From Alsobacter soli (GTDB lineage: Bacteria > Pseudomonadota > Alphaproteobacteria > Rhizobiales > Beijerinckiaceae), in NCBI RefSeq assembly GCF_003004785.1, contig NZ_PVZS01000019.1, positions 1-64,000 of the forward strand: a stretch of DNA of 64,000 bases, in the 5' to 3' direction. Below, piece by piece: positions 33,502 through 45,874 of this stretch. The notes below the pieces were generated by a model that saw only the letters and a list, made by a program, of their open reading frames with translations, was not told the DNA's origin and did not search any database. The position numbers were made by a program, and so were the translations under genes. Positions within the stretch are counted from its first letter, which is position 1. Each line of letters opens with the position of its first letter.

Positions 33502-33844
33502 GATGACCTCCGGCGATGTGATATCACCGTAGGGAAGGGCCCTTTCCGAAAGCTTTATACGGTCGATAATGATCGTCGATTCAGCGGCCGATAAGGCGAA
33601 GCAGCCGCCGCCGCGCCTCACCGCGGAGGCCTGCAACAAGAAAGGGCGCTCCGGTCCTGAACCGAAGCGCCCCGTCGACCCATGCAGAGGCCCGGGCGGA
33701 GTCGCCGGCTCACGCCCGGCGATGAACCGCCAGCGGACGCTTCATTTCAAAGGCACCATGGCGCCTGCCCCGCCATCACGCGTGGGTGACCGCAAGGAGG
33801 ATGGGCAGGTCTTGCGGCAGCAGAGCGCCTGGCCTACGAGCGTC
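33502..33844. other. Gene-free region with a leftward terminator
   Basis: 343 bases between the GH12-like gene and the small secreted protein, both on the minus strand. It contains the promoter and GGAGG ribosome site of the GH12-like gene (near 33502-33560, AT-rich) and the terminator at 33644-33672. The rest shows nothing I can assign. Confidence 0.45.
33644..33672 (-). terminator. Terminator downstream of the small secreted-protein gene
   Basis: A 12-base-pair stem with one mismatch (33644-33655 with 33661-33672) and a five-base loop, followed on the minus strand by TTTCTT. It separates the transcript of 33845-34285 from the GH12-like gene. Confidence 0.7.
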
Positions 33845-34285
33845 TCATGAGTTCGGGACGTCTACCCTGAATTGAACCTGATAGACCCCCGTGGAGCTAG
33901 AAGCGCCCTCATAGCCCTTCATTGTCGTGAGATGCCCCACGCCGTGGGCTCCGGCCAGCGCTCCAGTGCCGGAAACGACCTTGTAGTCTGCGCTGTAATC
34001 CAAGCCGTCCTGCACCAACGTGAACTCGGAGCTGACGGTCGATCCGTCCTCGAATGTATACGTACACGTCCCCGCATACTGGCCATTTGGGAGCTTCCGA
34101 ATGGCGTGATCCTTCTGGACAAGTCGCCCGCCGTCGCCGAGGGCGATGCCGACCAAGTGCTCTGCGCCTCGTTGGTCGCTAGAGGGATAAAGGTCGATCA
34201 TGCGAAACGTGAGCACACGCTCGCCGGCCCAGCAGGAGCTGGACACCGCACAGCAAGCAAGTAGGGCGAGTGGAGATGGTCTCAT
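33845..34285 (-). CDS. Secreted small protein, allene-oxide-cyclase/dirigent-like barrel (tentative)
   Basis: A 146-residue protein with a Sec signal peptide (about 1-20, A-L-L-A-C-C-A-V core, cleavage after C-W-A). The mature part is beta-rich and contains G-T-C-T-Y-T-F, F-T-L-V-Q-D-G and V-S-G-T-G-A-L-A-G-A-H-G. The last is like the G-T-G-x-x-x-G-A-x-G turn of the AOC/dirigent barrel superfamily. That assignment is from pattern only. The ATG at 34285 has GGGAGGG upstream. Its base composition looks somewhat less GC-rich than gyrB next to it, and it sits between the polysaccharide region and core genes, so it may have been acquired. Confidence 0.65.
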   Translation of the reverse strand: MRPSPLALLACCAVSSSCWAGERVLTFRMIDLYPSSDQRGAEHLVGIALGDGGRLVQKDHAIRKLPNGQYAGTCTYTFEDGSTVSSEFTLVQDGLDYSADYKVVSGTGALAGAHGVGHLTTMKGYEGASSSTGVYQVQFRVDVPNS

Positions 34286-34438
34286 CTTACCCTCCCATAG
34301 AGGGTTGACCAGAGCTCCTAGCTTACCATGTCGGGGAGCCGCTCGATTGAGCCGTGTGGACTAGCTCTAGCCTTTGTGTGCGGAAACGCTCAGCTATCGG
34401 TGTGCTGCGGCAGCGAGCGACCCCGAACGACACGTCAC

Positions 34439-36880
<2,442 letters not shown>

Positions 36881-37039
36881 CTATGATTCGCCTGCCGAAA
36901 TATAGACCGTCAGGGCTTCCGCCGCACGGCCCGGGCAGGCGTTCAGATCCTCGCTCCACGGCGCAATGCGCCGCGCCGGCCTGGGGGCGGCCGGATGTTC
37001 GCTTGTCTTTAGCCTATATGGGCCTTCGTGGGGACTTTT

Positions 37040-38230
37040 TCATGGCCCGTACCCCAGGCTGCGCACCATTCCGGGCGTGACTTCGAAAGTCTCGCTTCCG
37101 GGTGGAAGCCCTGAAAATGCAGCCGCGTCCGCCCCCGTCATCCAAACCTGGGCGCCCAGGCCCGCCAGGGTCTCGTAGAGCGCCACCCGACGCCTGGGAT
37201 CGAGGTGGGCCGCGATCTCGTCCAGCAGCACGAGAGGCGTGATGCCCGTCATGGCCGAGACCAGTCGCGCATGCGCGATCACGAGCCCGATCAGGAGCGC
37301 CTTCTGCTCGCCCGTGGAGGCGCTGGCCGCCGCGACGTCCTTGGGACCGTGCCGGACCACGAGGTCCGCCGCCTGTGGGCCCACCAGCGTGCGGCCGGCC
37401 GCGCGGTCGCGCATGCGCCCCTGCCGGAGCCACTCGCGGTACAGATCTTCGACGTCGAGGGCCGGCAAGCGTCCGAGCTCAACCTCGATTGGCCCCTCCA
37501 GGGCCACGTCGGCCCATGGAAACGGGGAGGCCTCGTCGCGTGTGGCCGCGATCAGGGCGGCGAGCCGCTCCACGGTTTCCCGCCGGGCGGCCGACACGGC
37601 CACCGCCGTTTCCGCCACCTCGCGCTCGACCGCGTCGAGCCACGCGTGGTCGAGCCGTTCCTCGGCCAGGAGGCGGTTGCGCGAGCGGGTGGCCCGCTCG
37701 AGCGCGTTGACGCGCGAGCCGTGCTCGCTGTCGACCGCCAGCACGAGCCGGTCCAGAAAGCGGCGCCGGTCCCCGGCTGCGCCCGAGAACAGGCCGTCGA
37801 AGGCGGGAGTCAGCCAGACGAGCCGCAGGTGATCCGCGAACGCGGCCGGCGACGAGGCCGGCGCGCGGTCGATCCGGCAGCGGCGGGCGAAGGAGCCGTC
37901 GTCAGCGCGTTCCAGGCCCGTGCCGAGCTGGGAGCTCCCGCCAGGGCCTTCGAGATGGATGGACACCGCGAAGCCGCCCGGCGCGCCGGCGCGCACCATC
38001 TCGCCGAGATCGGCCCGGCGCAGCCCGCGTCCTGGCGTGAACAGGGACAGAGCCTCGAGCACGTTGGTCTTGCCGGCGCCGTTTTCGCCCGTGAGCGCGA
38101 CCAGCTGCCCACGCACCGGAAGATCGAGCGCCGGGTAGGATCGGAAATCCGACAGGACGAGGCGGGTGACGTGCGGGCCGGCAAGCGGCTCAGGAGGCGT
38201 GGTCCCGGATGTGACCGCGTCGCCGATCAC
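37040..38230 (-). CDS. recF: DNA replication and repair protein RecF
   Basis: A 396-residue SMC-like ATPase that loads RecA at gaps. It has the Walker A motif G-E-N-G-A-G-K-T-N near residues 49-57, the ABC-type signature S-T-G-E-Q-K near 307-312, and Walker B P-L-V-L-L-D-E near 336-342. The start is GTG at 38230, which overlaps the dnaN stop as GTGA and so suggests coupling. The conserved L-S-D-F-R-S-Y begins at residue 26, so an internal start within the first 20 residues cannot be excluded. Confidence 0.95.
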   Translation of the reverse strand: MIGDAVTSGTTPPEPLAGPHVTRLVLSDFRSYPALDLPVRGQLVALTGENGAGKTNVLEALSLFTPGRGLRRADLGEMVRAGAPGGFAVSIHLEGPGGSSQLGTGLERADDGSFARRCRIDRAPASSPAAFADHLRLVWLTPAFDGLFSGAAGDRRRFLDRLVLAVDSEHGSRVNALERATRSRNRLLAEERLDHAWLDAVEREVAETAVAVSAARRETVERLAALIAATRDEASPFPWADVALEGPIEVELGRLPALDVEDLYREWLRQGRMRDRAAGRTLVGPQAADLVVRHGPKDVAAASASTGEQKALLIGLVIAHARLVSAMTGITPLVLLDEIAAHLDPRRRVALYETLAGLGAQVWMTGADAAAFSGLPPGSETFEVTPGMVRSLGYGP

Positions 38231-39345
38231 ACGCGCATCGGCATGAGGACGTAGAGGGCGGACGCGCCCTCGCGGTCCTGCACCAGGGTGGGCGAGCCCG
38301 GATCAGCCAGCTTGAACAACGCGGTGTCGCTGTCCAGCTGGGCCGTGATGTCGAGCAGGTACTTGGCGTTGAAGCCAATGTCGAGCGCAGTCGCGTCGTA
38401 GTCCACCTCGATCTCCTCTGTCGCCGAGCCCGAATCCGGGTTGGTGACGGAGAGCGTCAGGCGACGGTCGGCGATGGAGAGCTTCACGGCCCGGCCACGC
38501 TCGGACGAGATCGTCGAAACGCGGTCGACCGCCGCGGCGAACTCCGCCTTGTCGACGATGAGGTCCTTGTCGTTCCCGGCCGGGATCACGCGCTGGTAGT
38601 CCGGGAAAGTGCCGTCGATCAGCTTCGACGTGAGCACCACCGGCCCCATGGTGAGGCGTATCTTGGTGGGCGACAACTCCACCTCGACCGCCTCGCCCGC
38701 CTCGTCGACGAGCTTGATGATCTCGGCCACGGCCTTTCGAGGCACGATCACGCCCGGCATGCCGGCCGCGCCCTCGGGGCAGGTGGTCTCGACCCGCGCC
38801 AGGCGGTGGCCGTCCGTCGCCACCGCGCGCAGCACCGGCTTGCCGGCGGACTCGAGCGTGTGGAGGTAGATGCCGTTGAGGTAGTAGCGCGTCTCCTCCG
38901 TGGAGATCGCGAACTGCGTCTTCTCGATCAGCCGCTTCAGTTCGCCCGAGGGTACGCGGAAGCGGTAGGCCATCTCGCCGGCCGCGAGGTCCGGGAAATC
39001 CGTCTCGGGCAACGCCTGGAGGGTGAAGCGCGAGCGGCCCGACCGGATGGTGACCTGGCCGGTGTCGCCCGAGGTCTCCAGCGACACCTGGGCGCCGTCC
39101 GGCAGCTTGCGGATGATGTCGAACAACACATAGGCCGGCGCCGTGATGGCGCCCGGCTGGCCGACGTCGGCGCCGAGCGTCTCGGTGACCTCGAGGTCCA
39201 GGTCGGTCGCCTTGAGGCTGAGCTCGCCGCCATTCGCGCGGATCAGCACGTTGGACAGGATCGGGATCGTGGTGCGCCGCTCCACCACCCGGTGGACGTG
39301 ACCGAGGGATCTGAAGAGGGCTGCCCGTTCGACTGTGACCTTCAT
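38227..39345 (-). CDS. dnaN: DNA polymerase III beta sliding clamp
   Basis: A 372-residue beta clamp that encircles DNA and tethers the polymerase. It shows the three-domain beta clamp pattern: a basic N-terminal start with L-G-H-V-x-x-V-V-E-R-R-T-T-I-P-I-L-S-N, a central A-x-S-T-E-E-T-R-Y-Y-L-N-G segment, and the C-terminal L-M-P-M-R-V end that forms part of the protein-binding pocket. It lies 158 bases after dnaA on the same strand and is coupled to recF. Confidence 0.98.
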   Translation of the reverse strand: MKVTVERAALFRSLGHVHRVVERRTTIPILSNVLIRANGGELSLKATDLDLEVTETLGADVGQPGAITAPAYVLFDIIRKLPDGAQVSLETSGDTGQVTIRSGRSRFTLQALPETDFPDLAAGEMAYRFRVPSGELKRLIEKTQFAISTEETRYYLNGIYLHTLESAGKPVLRAVATDGHRLARVETTCPEGAAGMPGVIVPRKAVAEIIKLVDEAGEAVEVELSPTKIRLTMGPVVLTSKLIDGTFPDYQRVIPAGNDKDLIVDKAEFAAAVDRVSTISSERGRAVKLSIADRRLTLSVTNPDSGSATEEIEVDYDATALDIGFNAKYLLDITAQLDSDTALFKLADPGSPTLVQDREGASALYVLMPMRV

Positions 39346-39503
39346 GGTCCAACCTGCGCTTGCTGTTCGAGATCAAGCCCCGGCCGGTACCCCGCCGAGG
39401 GGCGAGCACAATGGCGCGCCCCTATGCTCTTCGCAAGCCCGCCCGTGGCGTCTGGACGCCCTGTCCCCGGCCAATTGGCCGTTGGGCGGGCGCTCGACCG
39501 GCG

Positions 39504-41024
39504 TCACTCCTGCAGCATGCGCTTCAGCAGCTCGACGTCTTCCCGCAGGCCGGGATCCGCCTGGACGCAGCCTTCGATCTTGCGCACGGCGTGCAGCACC
39601 GTGGTGTGGTCGCGCCCGCCGAACCGGCGGCCGATCTCAGGCAGGGACCGCAGCGTCAGCTGCTTGGAGAGATACATCGCGATCTGCCGCGGCTTCACCA
39701 CGCCGGCGGAGCGGCGGGACGACAGGATGTCGGCCCGGCTCACGTTGTAATGGGTCGCCACAAGCTTCTGGATGTCCTCGATGCGAACCTTCTTGGGCTC
39801 GCGGGAGCGGACCAGGTCGCGGATCGCGGCTTCGGCCGACTCCACGGTCGGCTCGGAGCCGGACAGGGTCGTGTGGGCCAGCAGGCGGTTCACGGCGCCG
39901 TCGAGGTCGCGACCATTTGTGGTGATCACGCGGGCCACGTAGCCGATCACCGCCGGGCTCACCTCGAAGCTGGGGTGGTGGACCTTGGCCGCCGCGATGC
40001 GGGTCTCGAGGATCTTGACGCGCAACTGCTCGTCAAGCGCGCCCATCTCGACCACGAGTCCGCCGGCCAGGCGCGAGCGCACGCGCTCGTCCAGGCTCTC
40101 CAGCTCCGCCGGGGGGCGGTCCGCCGCGATCACGACCTGCCGGCCGGCGTCGATCAGGGCGTTGATGGTGTGGCAGAACTCCTGCTGGATGGACTTGCCC
40201 TGGAGGAACTGCACGTCGTCGATGACGAGCAGGTCGATGCCGCGCAGGCGCTCCTTGAAGGCGATCGCGGTCTGGGCCTTCAGGGCCGCCACGAAGCCGT
40301 ACATGAACCGGTCCGCGGTGAGATAGATGACCCGCTTTCCGGCCGCGATGACCTCATGGGCGATCGCTTGAAGCAGGTGCGTCTTGCCCAGGCCGACCGC
40401 CGAGTGAACGTAGAGCGGGTTGTACAGCGGAGCCGCGCCCGGCTCGATGCGGGACACGCGCTCGCCGGCGGCGTGCGCCAGGGCGTTTGAGCGGCCAACC
40501 AGGAAGCTCGAGAAGGTCAGGCGGCGGTCCAGGGGCGAGCCTTGCAGGCCGTCCGCGTCCGCCACCGCCGGCTGCAGCCGCTCGGCCGGGGTCTGGGTGG
40601 ACGCGCCGGCGGGGCGATCATAAGAGGCCCGCGCGGTCGTGGGCTGCTGCGCCTTGACGGCGGAAACGCCTGCGGCGTTCTCGTTCAAGGGCGCCGGGCG
40701 CGCCGCCGGCCGCTGGGCGCTGCGCACGAACAGGTTGATCTGCGCGACGCCCTCGCACTCCGTCGTCACCAGCGTGCGCACCCGATCGAGGTAGTGTGCC
40801 TGGATCCAGCTCTTCAGGAACCGGGTGGGCACGGAAAGCTGCGCGACCCCATCCACGATCTCGACCAGGTCGAGGCGTCCGAACCAGCTCGAGAAAACGT
40901 CCTCGCCCAGCTCCGCCCGGAGGCGGCGGCGCACGCGATCCCAGGCCTCTTCGCGATCCACCTTCAGGGTCTCCATGCTGGTCACGGTCTCGAAAGTCGT
41001 TTCGCGCTCGACTGAATGGAACAT
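39504..41024 (-). CDS. dnaA: Chromosomal replication initiator DnaA
   Basis: A 506-residue initiator that binds DnaA boxes and opens the origin. Domain I (about 20-95) is followed by a variable linker (about 100-170) and the AAA+ domain with Walker A G-L-G-K-T-H and Walker B L-L-V-I-D-D. The C-terminal DNA-binding domain carries R-D-H-T-T-V-L-H-A near the end. The start is uncertain. I give ATG 41024, but a GTG at 41042 (six residues longer) and an ATG at 40976 (16 residues shorter) are also in frame, and none has a strong ribosome site. Confidence 0.95.
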   Translation of the reverse strand: MFHSVERETTFETVTSMETLKVDREEAWDRVRRRLRAELGEDVFSSWFGRLDLVEIVDGVAQLSVPTRFLKSWIQAHYLDRVRTLVTTECEGVAQINLFVRSAQRPAARPAPLNENAAGVSAVKAQQPTTARASYDRPAGASTQTPAERLQPAVADADGLQGSPLDRRLTFSSFLVGRSNALAHAAGERVSRIEPGAAPLYNPLYVHSAVGLGKTHLLQAIAHEVIAAGKRVIYLTADRFMYGFVAALKAQTAIAFKERLRGIDLLVIDDVQFLQGKSIQQEFCHTINALIDAGRQVVIAADRPPAELESLDERVRSRLAGGLVVEMGALDEQLRVKILETRIAAAKVHHPSFEVSPAVIGYVARVITTNGRDLDGAVNRLLAHTTLSGSEPTVESAEAAIRDLVRSREPKKVRIEDIQKLVATHYNVSRADILSSRRSAGVVKPRQIAMYLSKQLTLRSLPEIGRRFGGRDHTTVLHAVRKIEGCVQADPGLREDVELLKRMLQE

Positions 41025-41940
41025 CTTGATCTCGCAAATCACCGCTCGCCGGCGCGCGGTGCGCGCAGCGTTGCGGTCATCGTCTGTGGTTTTGAATGAG
41101 TGAGGCGTTCGCCTCTCGTCGGGCCGGTTCAGGCGCCGATCATGCAGTTCCCGGTGAACTCGTCACGCCGATGGTCGCGCCGAATATGAATTCGGTCAGC
41201 CTTGCCTGCATGTCCATGATGCCCCCTCGTTCGGCTAAGCAAATTTCCGAACATTGATGCCCGCCCGCATTTCGTTCGAAGGACTCGTCCAGGCTAAATC
41301 AGCCTGCTGCCCCGTTTTCGCTGTTAAGTGACGAACTCTGAACGCAACTCCCTACGCCGTTACAACTAACGCTAAGACAAAAAGATCCCCTTGGCCCGGA
41401 AGCAGGCCTGTAGCCTTTACTGTCGTCCTCGGAGATGGCCGGGAGCTCGTCCCGACGTGAAAAGACCTTACACAGGCGATTTTGGGGGTGCAACACGCCA
41501 GCCTCTGACTCCTCCGCGCCCGGACGTCCCGCTGCCCCCACAGCCGACTGCAACCTCGGTTGAGCCTGGGGCAAAACCTTGACTCAGTTCACCTTTCCTT
41601 AAGGGGCCGGGACAACGTGGCGAAACGGCGCCCGGCGCAGCTTTTTTTTAAACCCTCGTGACGCTCGCCTGCTGACTCCCCAGATTCCGCGGCCCTTGCC
41701 CCCTTTGGGGGATAAGTAACGGAAAAAGCAGGAATTTTTCTGCGCAGTCCAAGACCCTTCCACAGCTTGGCCGCGGCCATTGAACTGGCATGCCTGTCAA
41801 GATGAAAAGTGGCGAAGGCTTGGCCTTGAATGCGCTCATGCAACCAGTGATGCGCTGCTGCAACGCTGGTTGTATGTACCTCTTGGCAACAAAAAAGCCC
41901 GGCCAAAGGCCGGGCTTTTTAAAGCGTGGAAGGCGCCGGA
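41025..41940. other. Large gene-free gap between dnaA and rpsT
   Basis: About 0.9 kb, the largest stretch without a gene in the window and visibly richer in A+T than its surroundings. It must hold the dnaA promoter. Visible structures are a GAGGC/GCCTC hairpin at 41103-41115, a T8 tract at 41642-41649 after a GC-rich hairpin, a CCCCC/GGGGG hairpin (41699-41711), and the rpsT terminator at the right end. Only degenerate DnaA-box-like sequences are seen, for example TTATCCCCC on the minus strand at 41707-41715. An origin here is possible but unsupported. Confidence 0.5.
41892..41920 (-). terminator. Terminator of rpsT
   Basis: A perfect 13-base-pair stem, including the flanking A and T runs (41892-41904 with 41908-41920), and a three-base loop, located 20 bases after the rpsT stop. 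A and T runs on both sides let it work in both directions. Confidence 0.92.
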
Positions 41941-42207
41941 TCAGGCGCTGATCGAGGCGATCGCGTGAGCCAGACGCGACACCTTCCGGGAGGCGGTGTT
42001 GCGGTGGATGATGCCCTTCTGCGCGGCGCGGACGAGCACCGGCTCGGCGGCCTTGAAGGCCTCGGCGGCGGCCGTCTTGTCGCCGGCCTTGATGGCCTCC
42101 TCGACCTTCTTCACGAAGGTGCGCATCCGCGAACGGCGGCTACGGTTGACCGCAGTGCGACGCTCGATCTTGCGGGCGGCCTTCTTAGCCGAGGGAGTAT
42201 TGGCCAT
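41941..42207 (-). CDS. rpsT: 30S ribosomal protein S20
   Basis: An 88-residue, strongly basic helical protein of the small ribosomal subunit. It matches S20 from start (M-A-N-T-x-S-A-K-K-A-x-R) to end ([14 protein letters not shown]). Single-gene transcript: it has a strong terminator and its upstream neighbour is 150 bases away. Its place next to dnaA is common in alphaproteobacteria. Confidence 0.97.
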   Translation of the reverse strand: MANTPSAKKAARKIERRTAVNRSRRSRMRTFVKKVEEAIKAGDKTAAAEAFKAAEPVLVRAAQKGIIHRNTASRKVSRLAHAIASISA

Positions 42208-42358
42208 CAGTTCGTCCTCATCGCGCGCCGACCGATCAGTGTCGGGTCGCAGGCCGCGCCGTGTTCCTTGAAAAATTGGGAGAAGGCCCGTCGGACGCGC
42301 CGGCCGGCTTTCGTGTGACCGGGCTTCTACACGCAGACCGGATGATCGTCAACGCTCT

Positions 42359-43156
42359 TCAGTGCGTTGACGCCAGCCTGGCCACAGCATGGCGCAAGGG
42401 ATTGGCGGGGTCGGCCAGGAGGCGCGCCGCCACCGCCAGGCAGACCAGGATGAGCAGCGGGCGGATCACGCGCGCGCCGTGCCGAAGGGCGAGCCGCGAC
42501 CCGACCTGCGCCCCCGTGAAGGAGCCTGCGGCCATGACGAGGCCGACGGGCCACACAACAAGGCCGGAGGCGATGAAGAGCGCCAGCGACGCGGCGTTGC
42601 TGCTCAAGTTCAGCAGCTTGGTGTTGCCGGTCGCGCGGACGAGCCCGAGCCCGAGCAGCGTCACCATGCCGACCATATAGAAGGAGCCGGCGCCCGGCCC
42701 GAAGAAGCCGTCATAGAAGCCCACCAGCGGCGCGACCGTCAGCCCGAACACCATCGGCGAGACACGCCGTCGCGCATCTTCGTTCCGGATCTTCGGGGAT
42801 GCGCCGAAATAGACGGCGATGCCCAGCAGCAGAATCGGAATCGCGCCCGCCAGGACGTCCCCGGGCAGGTGGCGGACGGTCAGGGCCCCGACCAGGCCCC
42901 CGATCGCGGCCATGCCGGCCAGCGGCAGGCTCTCCCGCCATGTGATCTGGCCGGCCCTCGCGAAAGCCAGGGTGGCCGAAATGCCGCCCGACAGGCCTTG
43001 GATCTTGTTGGTCGCCACGGCGCTGACCGGGTCGAACCCGGCGAGCAGCAGGGCGGGCACTGTCAGCAAGCCCCCGCCGCCCGCGATGGAATCGACGAAG
43101 CCGGCCGTGAGGGCGACCAGCCCGAGCAGGCCGAGCGTGACGAGGTCGAGTTCCAT
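42359..43156 (-). CDS. TauE/SafE family membrane permease
   Basis: A 265-residue integral membrane protein with about eight hydrophobic segments and the TauE/SafE signature: G-F-V-D-S-I-A-G-G-G-G-L at about 18-29, A-T-N-K-I-Q-G near 49-55, and the second-half repeat F-Y-D-G-F-F-G-P-G-A-G. Members transport sulfite, sulfoacetate or other organic anions, and the substrate here cannot be deduced. The ATG at 43156 is used because the open frame upstream of it is short and polar. It sits alone between rpsT and the enoyl-CoA hydratase gene. Confidence 0.88.
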   Translation of the reverse strand: MELDLVTLGLLGLVALTAGFVDSIAGGGGLLTVPALLLAGFDPVSAVATNKIQGLSGGISATLAFARAGQITWRESLPLAGMAAIGGLVGALTVRHLPGDVLAGAIPILLLGIAVYFGASPKIRNEDARRRVSPMVFGLTVAPLVGFYDGFFGPGAGSFYMVGMVTLLGLGLVRATGNTKLLNLSSNAASLALFIASGLVVWPVGLVMAAGSFTGAQVGSRLALRHGARVIRPLLILVCLAVAARLLADPANPLRHAVARLASTH

Positions 43157-43241
43157 GGGGGACCTTGGCGCAGCGCTGCTGCGCATTGCGCCGACCGGCG
43201 GCGAGGCCGCCCGTCGGGGAGGAGCGGGGAATCGGGCGGCG

Positions 43242-44015
43242 TCAGCCGTGGGAAAAGTCGGGCTTCCGCTTCTCCACGAAGGCCGTCATGCCTTCCTTCT
43301 GGTCCCTGGTGGCGAACATCGCGTGGAACACGCGCCGCTCGAAACGGATGCCTTCCGCCAGGGTGGTTTCATAGGCCCGGTTGACGCTTTCCTTGGTCAT
43401 CATCGCGATGGGCAGCGACATGCCGGCGATCTGGGCGGCGACCTTCATGGCCTCGTCCACGAGTTCGGCCGCAGGCACGACGCGCGAGACGAGGCCGGCG
43501 CGCTCCGCCTCTGAGGCGTCCATCATGCGGCCGGTCAGGCACATTTCCATGGCTTTGGCCTTACCGACGAAGCGGGTCAGGCGCTGGGTGCCGCCCGCGC
43601 CGGGCATGACGCCGAGCTTGATCTCGGGCTGGCCGAACTTGGCCGTGTCGGCGGCCAGGATGAAGTCGCACATCATGGCGAGTTCGCAACCGCCGCCGAG
43701 CGCGAAGCCCGCCACCGCCGCGACGATCGGCTTGCGCTTGTGCCCGATGCGGTCCCACGAGGTGATGAAGTCGTCGAGGTAGGTGTCCGGGAAGGAGAGC
43801 GACTGCATCTCCTTGATGTCCGCGCCCGCCGCAAAGGCCTTCTCGGAGCCGGTGAGCACCACGCAGCCGATGCCGGCGTCCTTGTCGAAGCCGTCCAGGG
43901 CCCGGTCAAGCTCGCCGATGAGCGTGGAGTTGAGCGCGTTCAGGGCCTGGGGCCGGTTGAGCCGCACGAGGCCGACCCGGCCATGGGTTTCGACGATGAT
44001 GGTCTCGTAGGACAT
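43242..44015 (-). CDS. Enoyl-CoA hydratase (crotonase family)
   Basis: A 257-residue soluble hydratase that adds water to trans-2-enoyl-CoA in fatty-acid or amino-acid breakdown. Crotonase motifs: A-A-G-A-D-I-K-E-M for the oxyanion hole (about 65-73), and [11 protein letters not shown] and G[11 protein letters not shown] with the catalytic Glu residues in E-L near 112 and P-E-I near 132. The ATG at 44015 has GGGAGG upstream, and the frame continues to 44078 without a better start. It lies next to mutM on the same strand, about 100 bases downstream of its stop. Confidence 0.93.
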   Translation of the reverse strand: MSYETIIVETHGRVGLVRLNRPQALNALNSTLIGELDRALDGFDKDAGIGCVVLTGSEKAFAAGADIKEMQSLSFPDTYLDDFITSWDRIGHKRKPIVAAVAGFALGGGCELAMMCDFILAADTAKFGQPEIKLGVMPGAGGTQRLTRFVGKAKAMEMCLTGRMMDASEAERAGLVSRVVPAAELVDEAMKVAAQIAGMSLPIAMMTKESVNRAYETTLAEGIRFERRVFHAMFATRDQKEGMTAFVEKRKPDFSHG

Positions 44016-44117
44016 GGACGCCTCCCGCATGCTGGATGCGCTCCAGTCGCTAAACGAGGCGGGGCGCGACCGCAACACACAGCGTTGCGCGGCCGGAATG
44101 CGCGAGCCCGCACCGCA

Positions 44118-45002
44118 TCAGCGCTGGCAGGAGGCGCAGAAGAACGTCGAGCGCCCGGACTGCACGATGCGCTGAACGACCCCGCGGCAGCCGGGGGTCG
44201 GGCAAGGGGCGCCCTCCCGGTCATAGACTCTGAAGGTGTGCTGGAAATAGCCGAGCGAGCCGTCCGTATGGGCGTAGTCGCGAAGGGTCGAACCGCCCGC
44301 CGCGACCGCCTCCTCCAGAACATCGCGGATCACGCCCGCGAGCCGCTCGGACTTTTGCGTCGGCCCGCCCGCCTTGCTGGCGATGGTCCCGGCCTCGCGC
44401 CGCGGCGACAGCCGCGCCCGGTGCAGGGCCTCGCAGACATAGATGTTGCCCAGCCCCGCCACGAGACGCTGGTCCAGCAGGGCGGCCTTTAGCGGAGCGC
44501 TCTTGCCCGCGAACAGGGCCGCGAGGGAGGCCCCGTTCAGCTCGTTGCCGAGCGGCTCGATGCCCATGGCCCGGAAGAGCGGGTGCTCGTTCAGCTCCGC
44601 CCGGGCGATCAGAGTCATGAAGCCGAAGCGGCGCGCGTCGTTATAGGTGATGACCGCCCCATTCGCGAGCCGCAGCACCACGTGGTCGTGTGCGGCCACC
44701 CCGCCGGCCTCGTGGTGAAACTCGCCCAGCGGGGAGGCGCCCGCCTCCGGCATGGCCACCGTGAAGCGTCCCGTCATGCCGAGATGCATGACGAGGACAT
44801 CCCCGCCGGAGAGGTCGGCCAGCAGGTACTTCGCCCGCCGGCCAAGCGCCTCGACCTTGCGGCCGGTGAGCCGTTCGGCGAAGCGCTCGGGGAAGGGAAA
44901 CCGCAGGTCCGGTCGCCGCTGCTCCACCCCCACGATGGTCTGCCCCACCATGGCCGGCTCCAGGCCGCGGCGGACCGTTTCGACTTCGGGCAATTCAGGC
45001 AT
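44118..45002 (-). CDS. mutM: Formamidopyrimidine-DNA glycosylase
   Basis: A 294-residue bifunctional glycosylase/AP lyase that removes 8-oxoguanine and formamidopyrimidines. It begins with the diagnostic M-P-E-L-P-E-V-E, in which the N-terminal Pro is the nucleophile after Met removal. It ends with the zinc finger C-P-x-x-G-C ... F-F-C-A-S-C-Q-R. A conserved Lys lies in R-R-A-K-Y near residue 58. An upstream extension of the frame is excluded because P2 must be exposed. It is divergent from ubiE with a gap of 88 bases. Confidence 0.97.
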   Translation of the reverse strand: MPELPEVETVRRGLEPAMVGQTIVGVEQRRPDLRFPFPERFAERLTGRKVEALGRRAKYLLADLSGGDVLVMHLGMTGRFTVAMPEAGASPLGEFHHEAGGVAAHDHVVLRLANGAVITYNDARRFGFMTLIARAELNEHPLFRAMGIEPLGNELNGASLAALFAGKSAPLKAALLDQRLVAGLGNIYVCEALHRARLSPRREAGTIASKAGGPTQKSERLAGVIRDVLEEAVAAGGSTLRDYAHTDGSLGYFQHTFRVYDREGAPCPTPGCRGVVQRIVQSGRSTFFCASCQR

Positions 45003-45090
45003 GCGGGACCTACGAGGGACGGATGCGACGCCACATAGCGCGGCGCGCGCGCAGGCGCTATGGTCCGCGCCGCCAACACAGGATCCGATC

Positions 45091-45867
45091 ATGCAAGCGG
45101 GCAGGACCAGCAGGGGCGACGAGGCGGCCGAAACCCATTTCGGCTACTCGACCGTTCGCCTCGGCGAGAAGCAGTCGATGGTGGACGAGGTGTTCCACAA
45201 GGTCGCCAACCGGTACGACCTGATGAACGACCTCATGTCCGCCGGCCTGCACCGGGCCTGGAAGGACGCCCTGATCTCCACCCTGCGGCCCCCGCCCACC
45301 AAGCCCTACCGGCACCTCGACGTGGCCGGCGGCACCGGCGACATCGCCTTCCGGGTGCTCGACGCCTCCGGGTCGCAGGCGCACGTGACCGTGCTGGACA
45401 TCAACGCCGACATGCTGGCGGTCGGCCGCGACCGCGCCCCGGCCCGCTTCGAGGGCCGCATCGACTTCGTGGAGGGCAACGCCGAGAGCCTGCCCTACCC
45501 GGACAAGAGCTTCGACGCCTATACGATCGCGTTCGGCATCCGCAACGTGCCCCGGATCGAGCTCGCGCTCGCGGAGGCGTACCGGGTCCTCAAGCGCGGC
45601 GGCCGCTTCCTGTGCCTGGAGTTCTCGCACGTGGACGTCCCCGTGCTGGACGCGATCTATGACGCCTATTCGTTCACGGCCGTCCCGGCGCTCGGCAAGG
45701 TGGTCACGGGCGACGGCGAGCCCTACCGGTACCTCGTCGAGTCCATCCGCAAGTTCCCGCGGCCTGGCGCGTTCTCGGCCATGATCCGGGAGGCCGGCTT
45801 CGGGCGGGTGACGGACCGGCCGATGAGCGGCGGCATCGTGCGCCTGCATTCCGCCTGGAAGCTGTGA
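45091..45867 (+). CDS. ubiE: Ubiquinone/menaquinone methyltransferase UbiE
   Basis: A 258-residue SAM-dependent C-methyltransferase of ubiquinone synthesis. The SAM fold shows [10 protein letters not shown] near residues 75-84, [19 protein letters not shown] and the family stretch [10 protein letters not shown]. The ATG at 45091 places the conserved F-G-Y near residue 17. It is followed after seven bases by ubiB, forming the usual alphaproteobacterial ubiE-ubiB-coaBC-dut group. Confidence 0.96.
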   Translation: MQAGRTSRGDEAAETHFGYSTVRLGEKQSMVDEVFHKVANRYDLMNDLMSAGLHRAWKDALISTLRPPPTKPYRHLDVAGGTGDIAFRVLDASGSQAHVTVLDINADMLAVGRDRAPARFEGRIDFVEGNAESLPYPDKSFDAYTIAFGIRNVPRIELALAEAYRVLKRGGRFLCLEFSHVDVPVLDAIYDAYSFTAVPALGKVVTGDGEPYRYLVESIRKFPRPGAFSAMIREAGFGRVTDRPMSGGIVRLHSAWKL

Positions 45868-45874
45868 GCCCCGC

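Noticed and set aside
41299-41906. Short open frames in the dnaA-rpsT gap on both strands
   Set aside because: Their composition is irregular, they lack ribosome sites and domains, and they overlap the rpsT terminator or dnaA leader.
41025-41940. A firm oriC call
   Set aside because: No cluster of good DnaA boxes (TTATCCACA) is visible, and proximity to dnaA alone is not evidence in this order, where the origin is often elsewhere.
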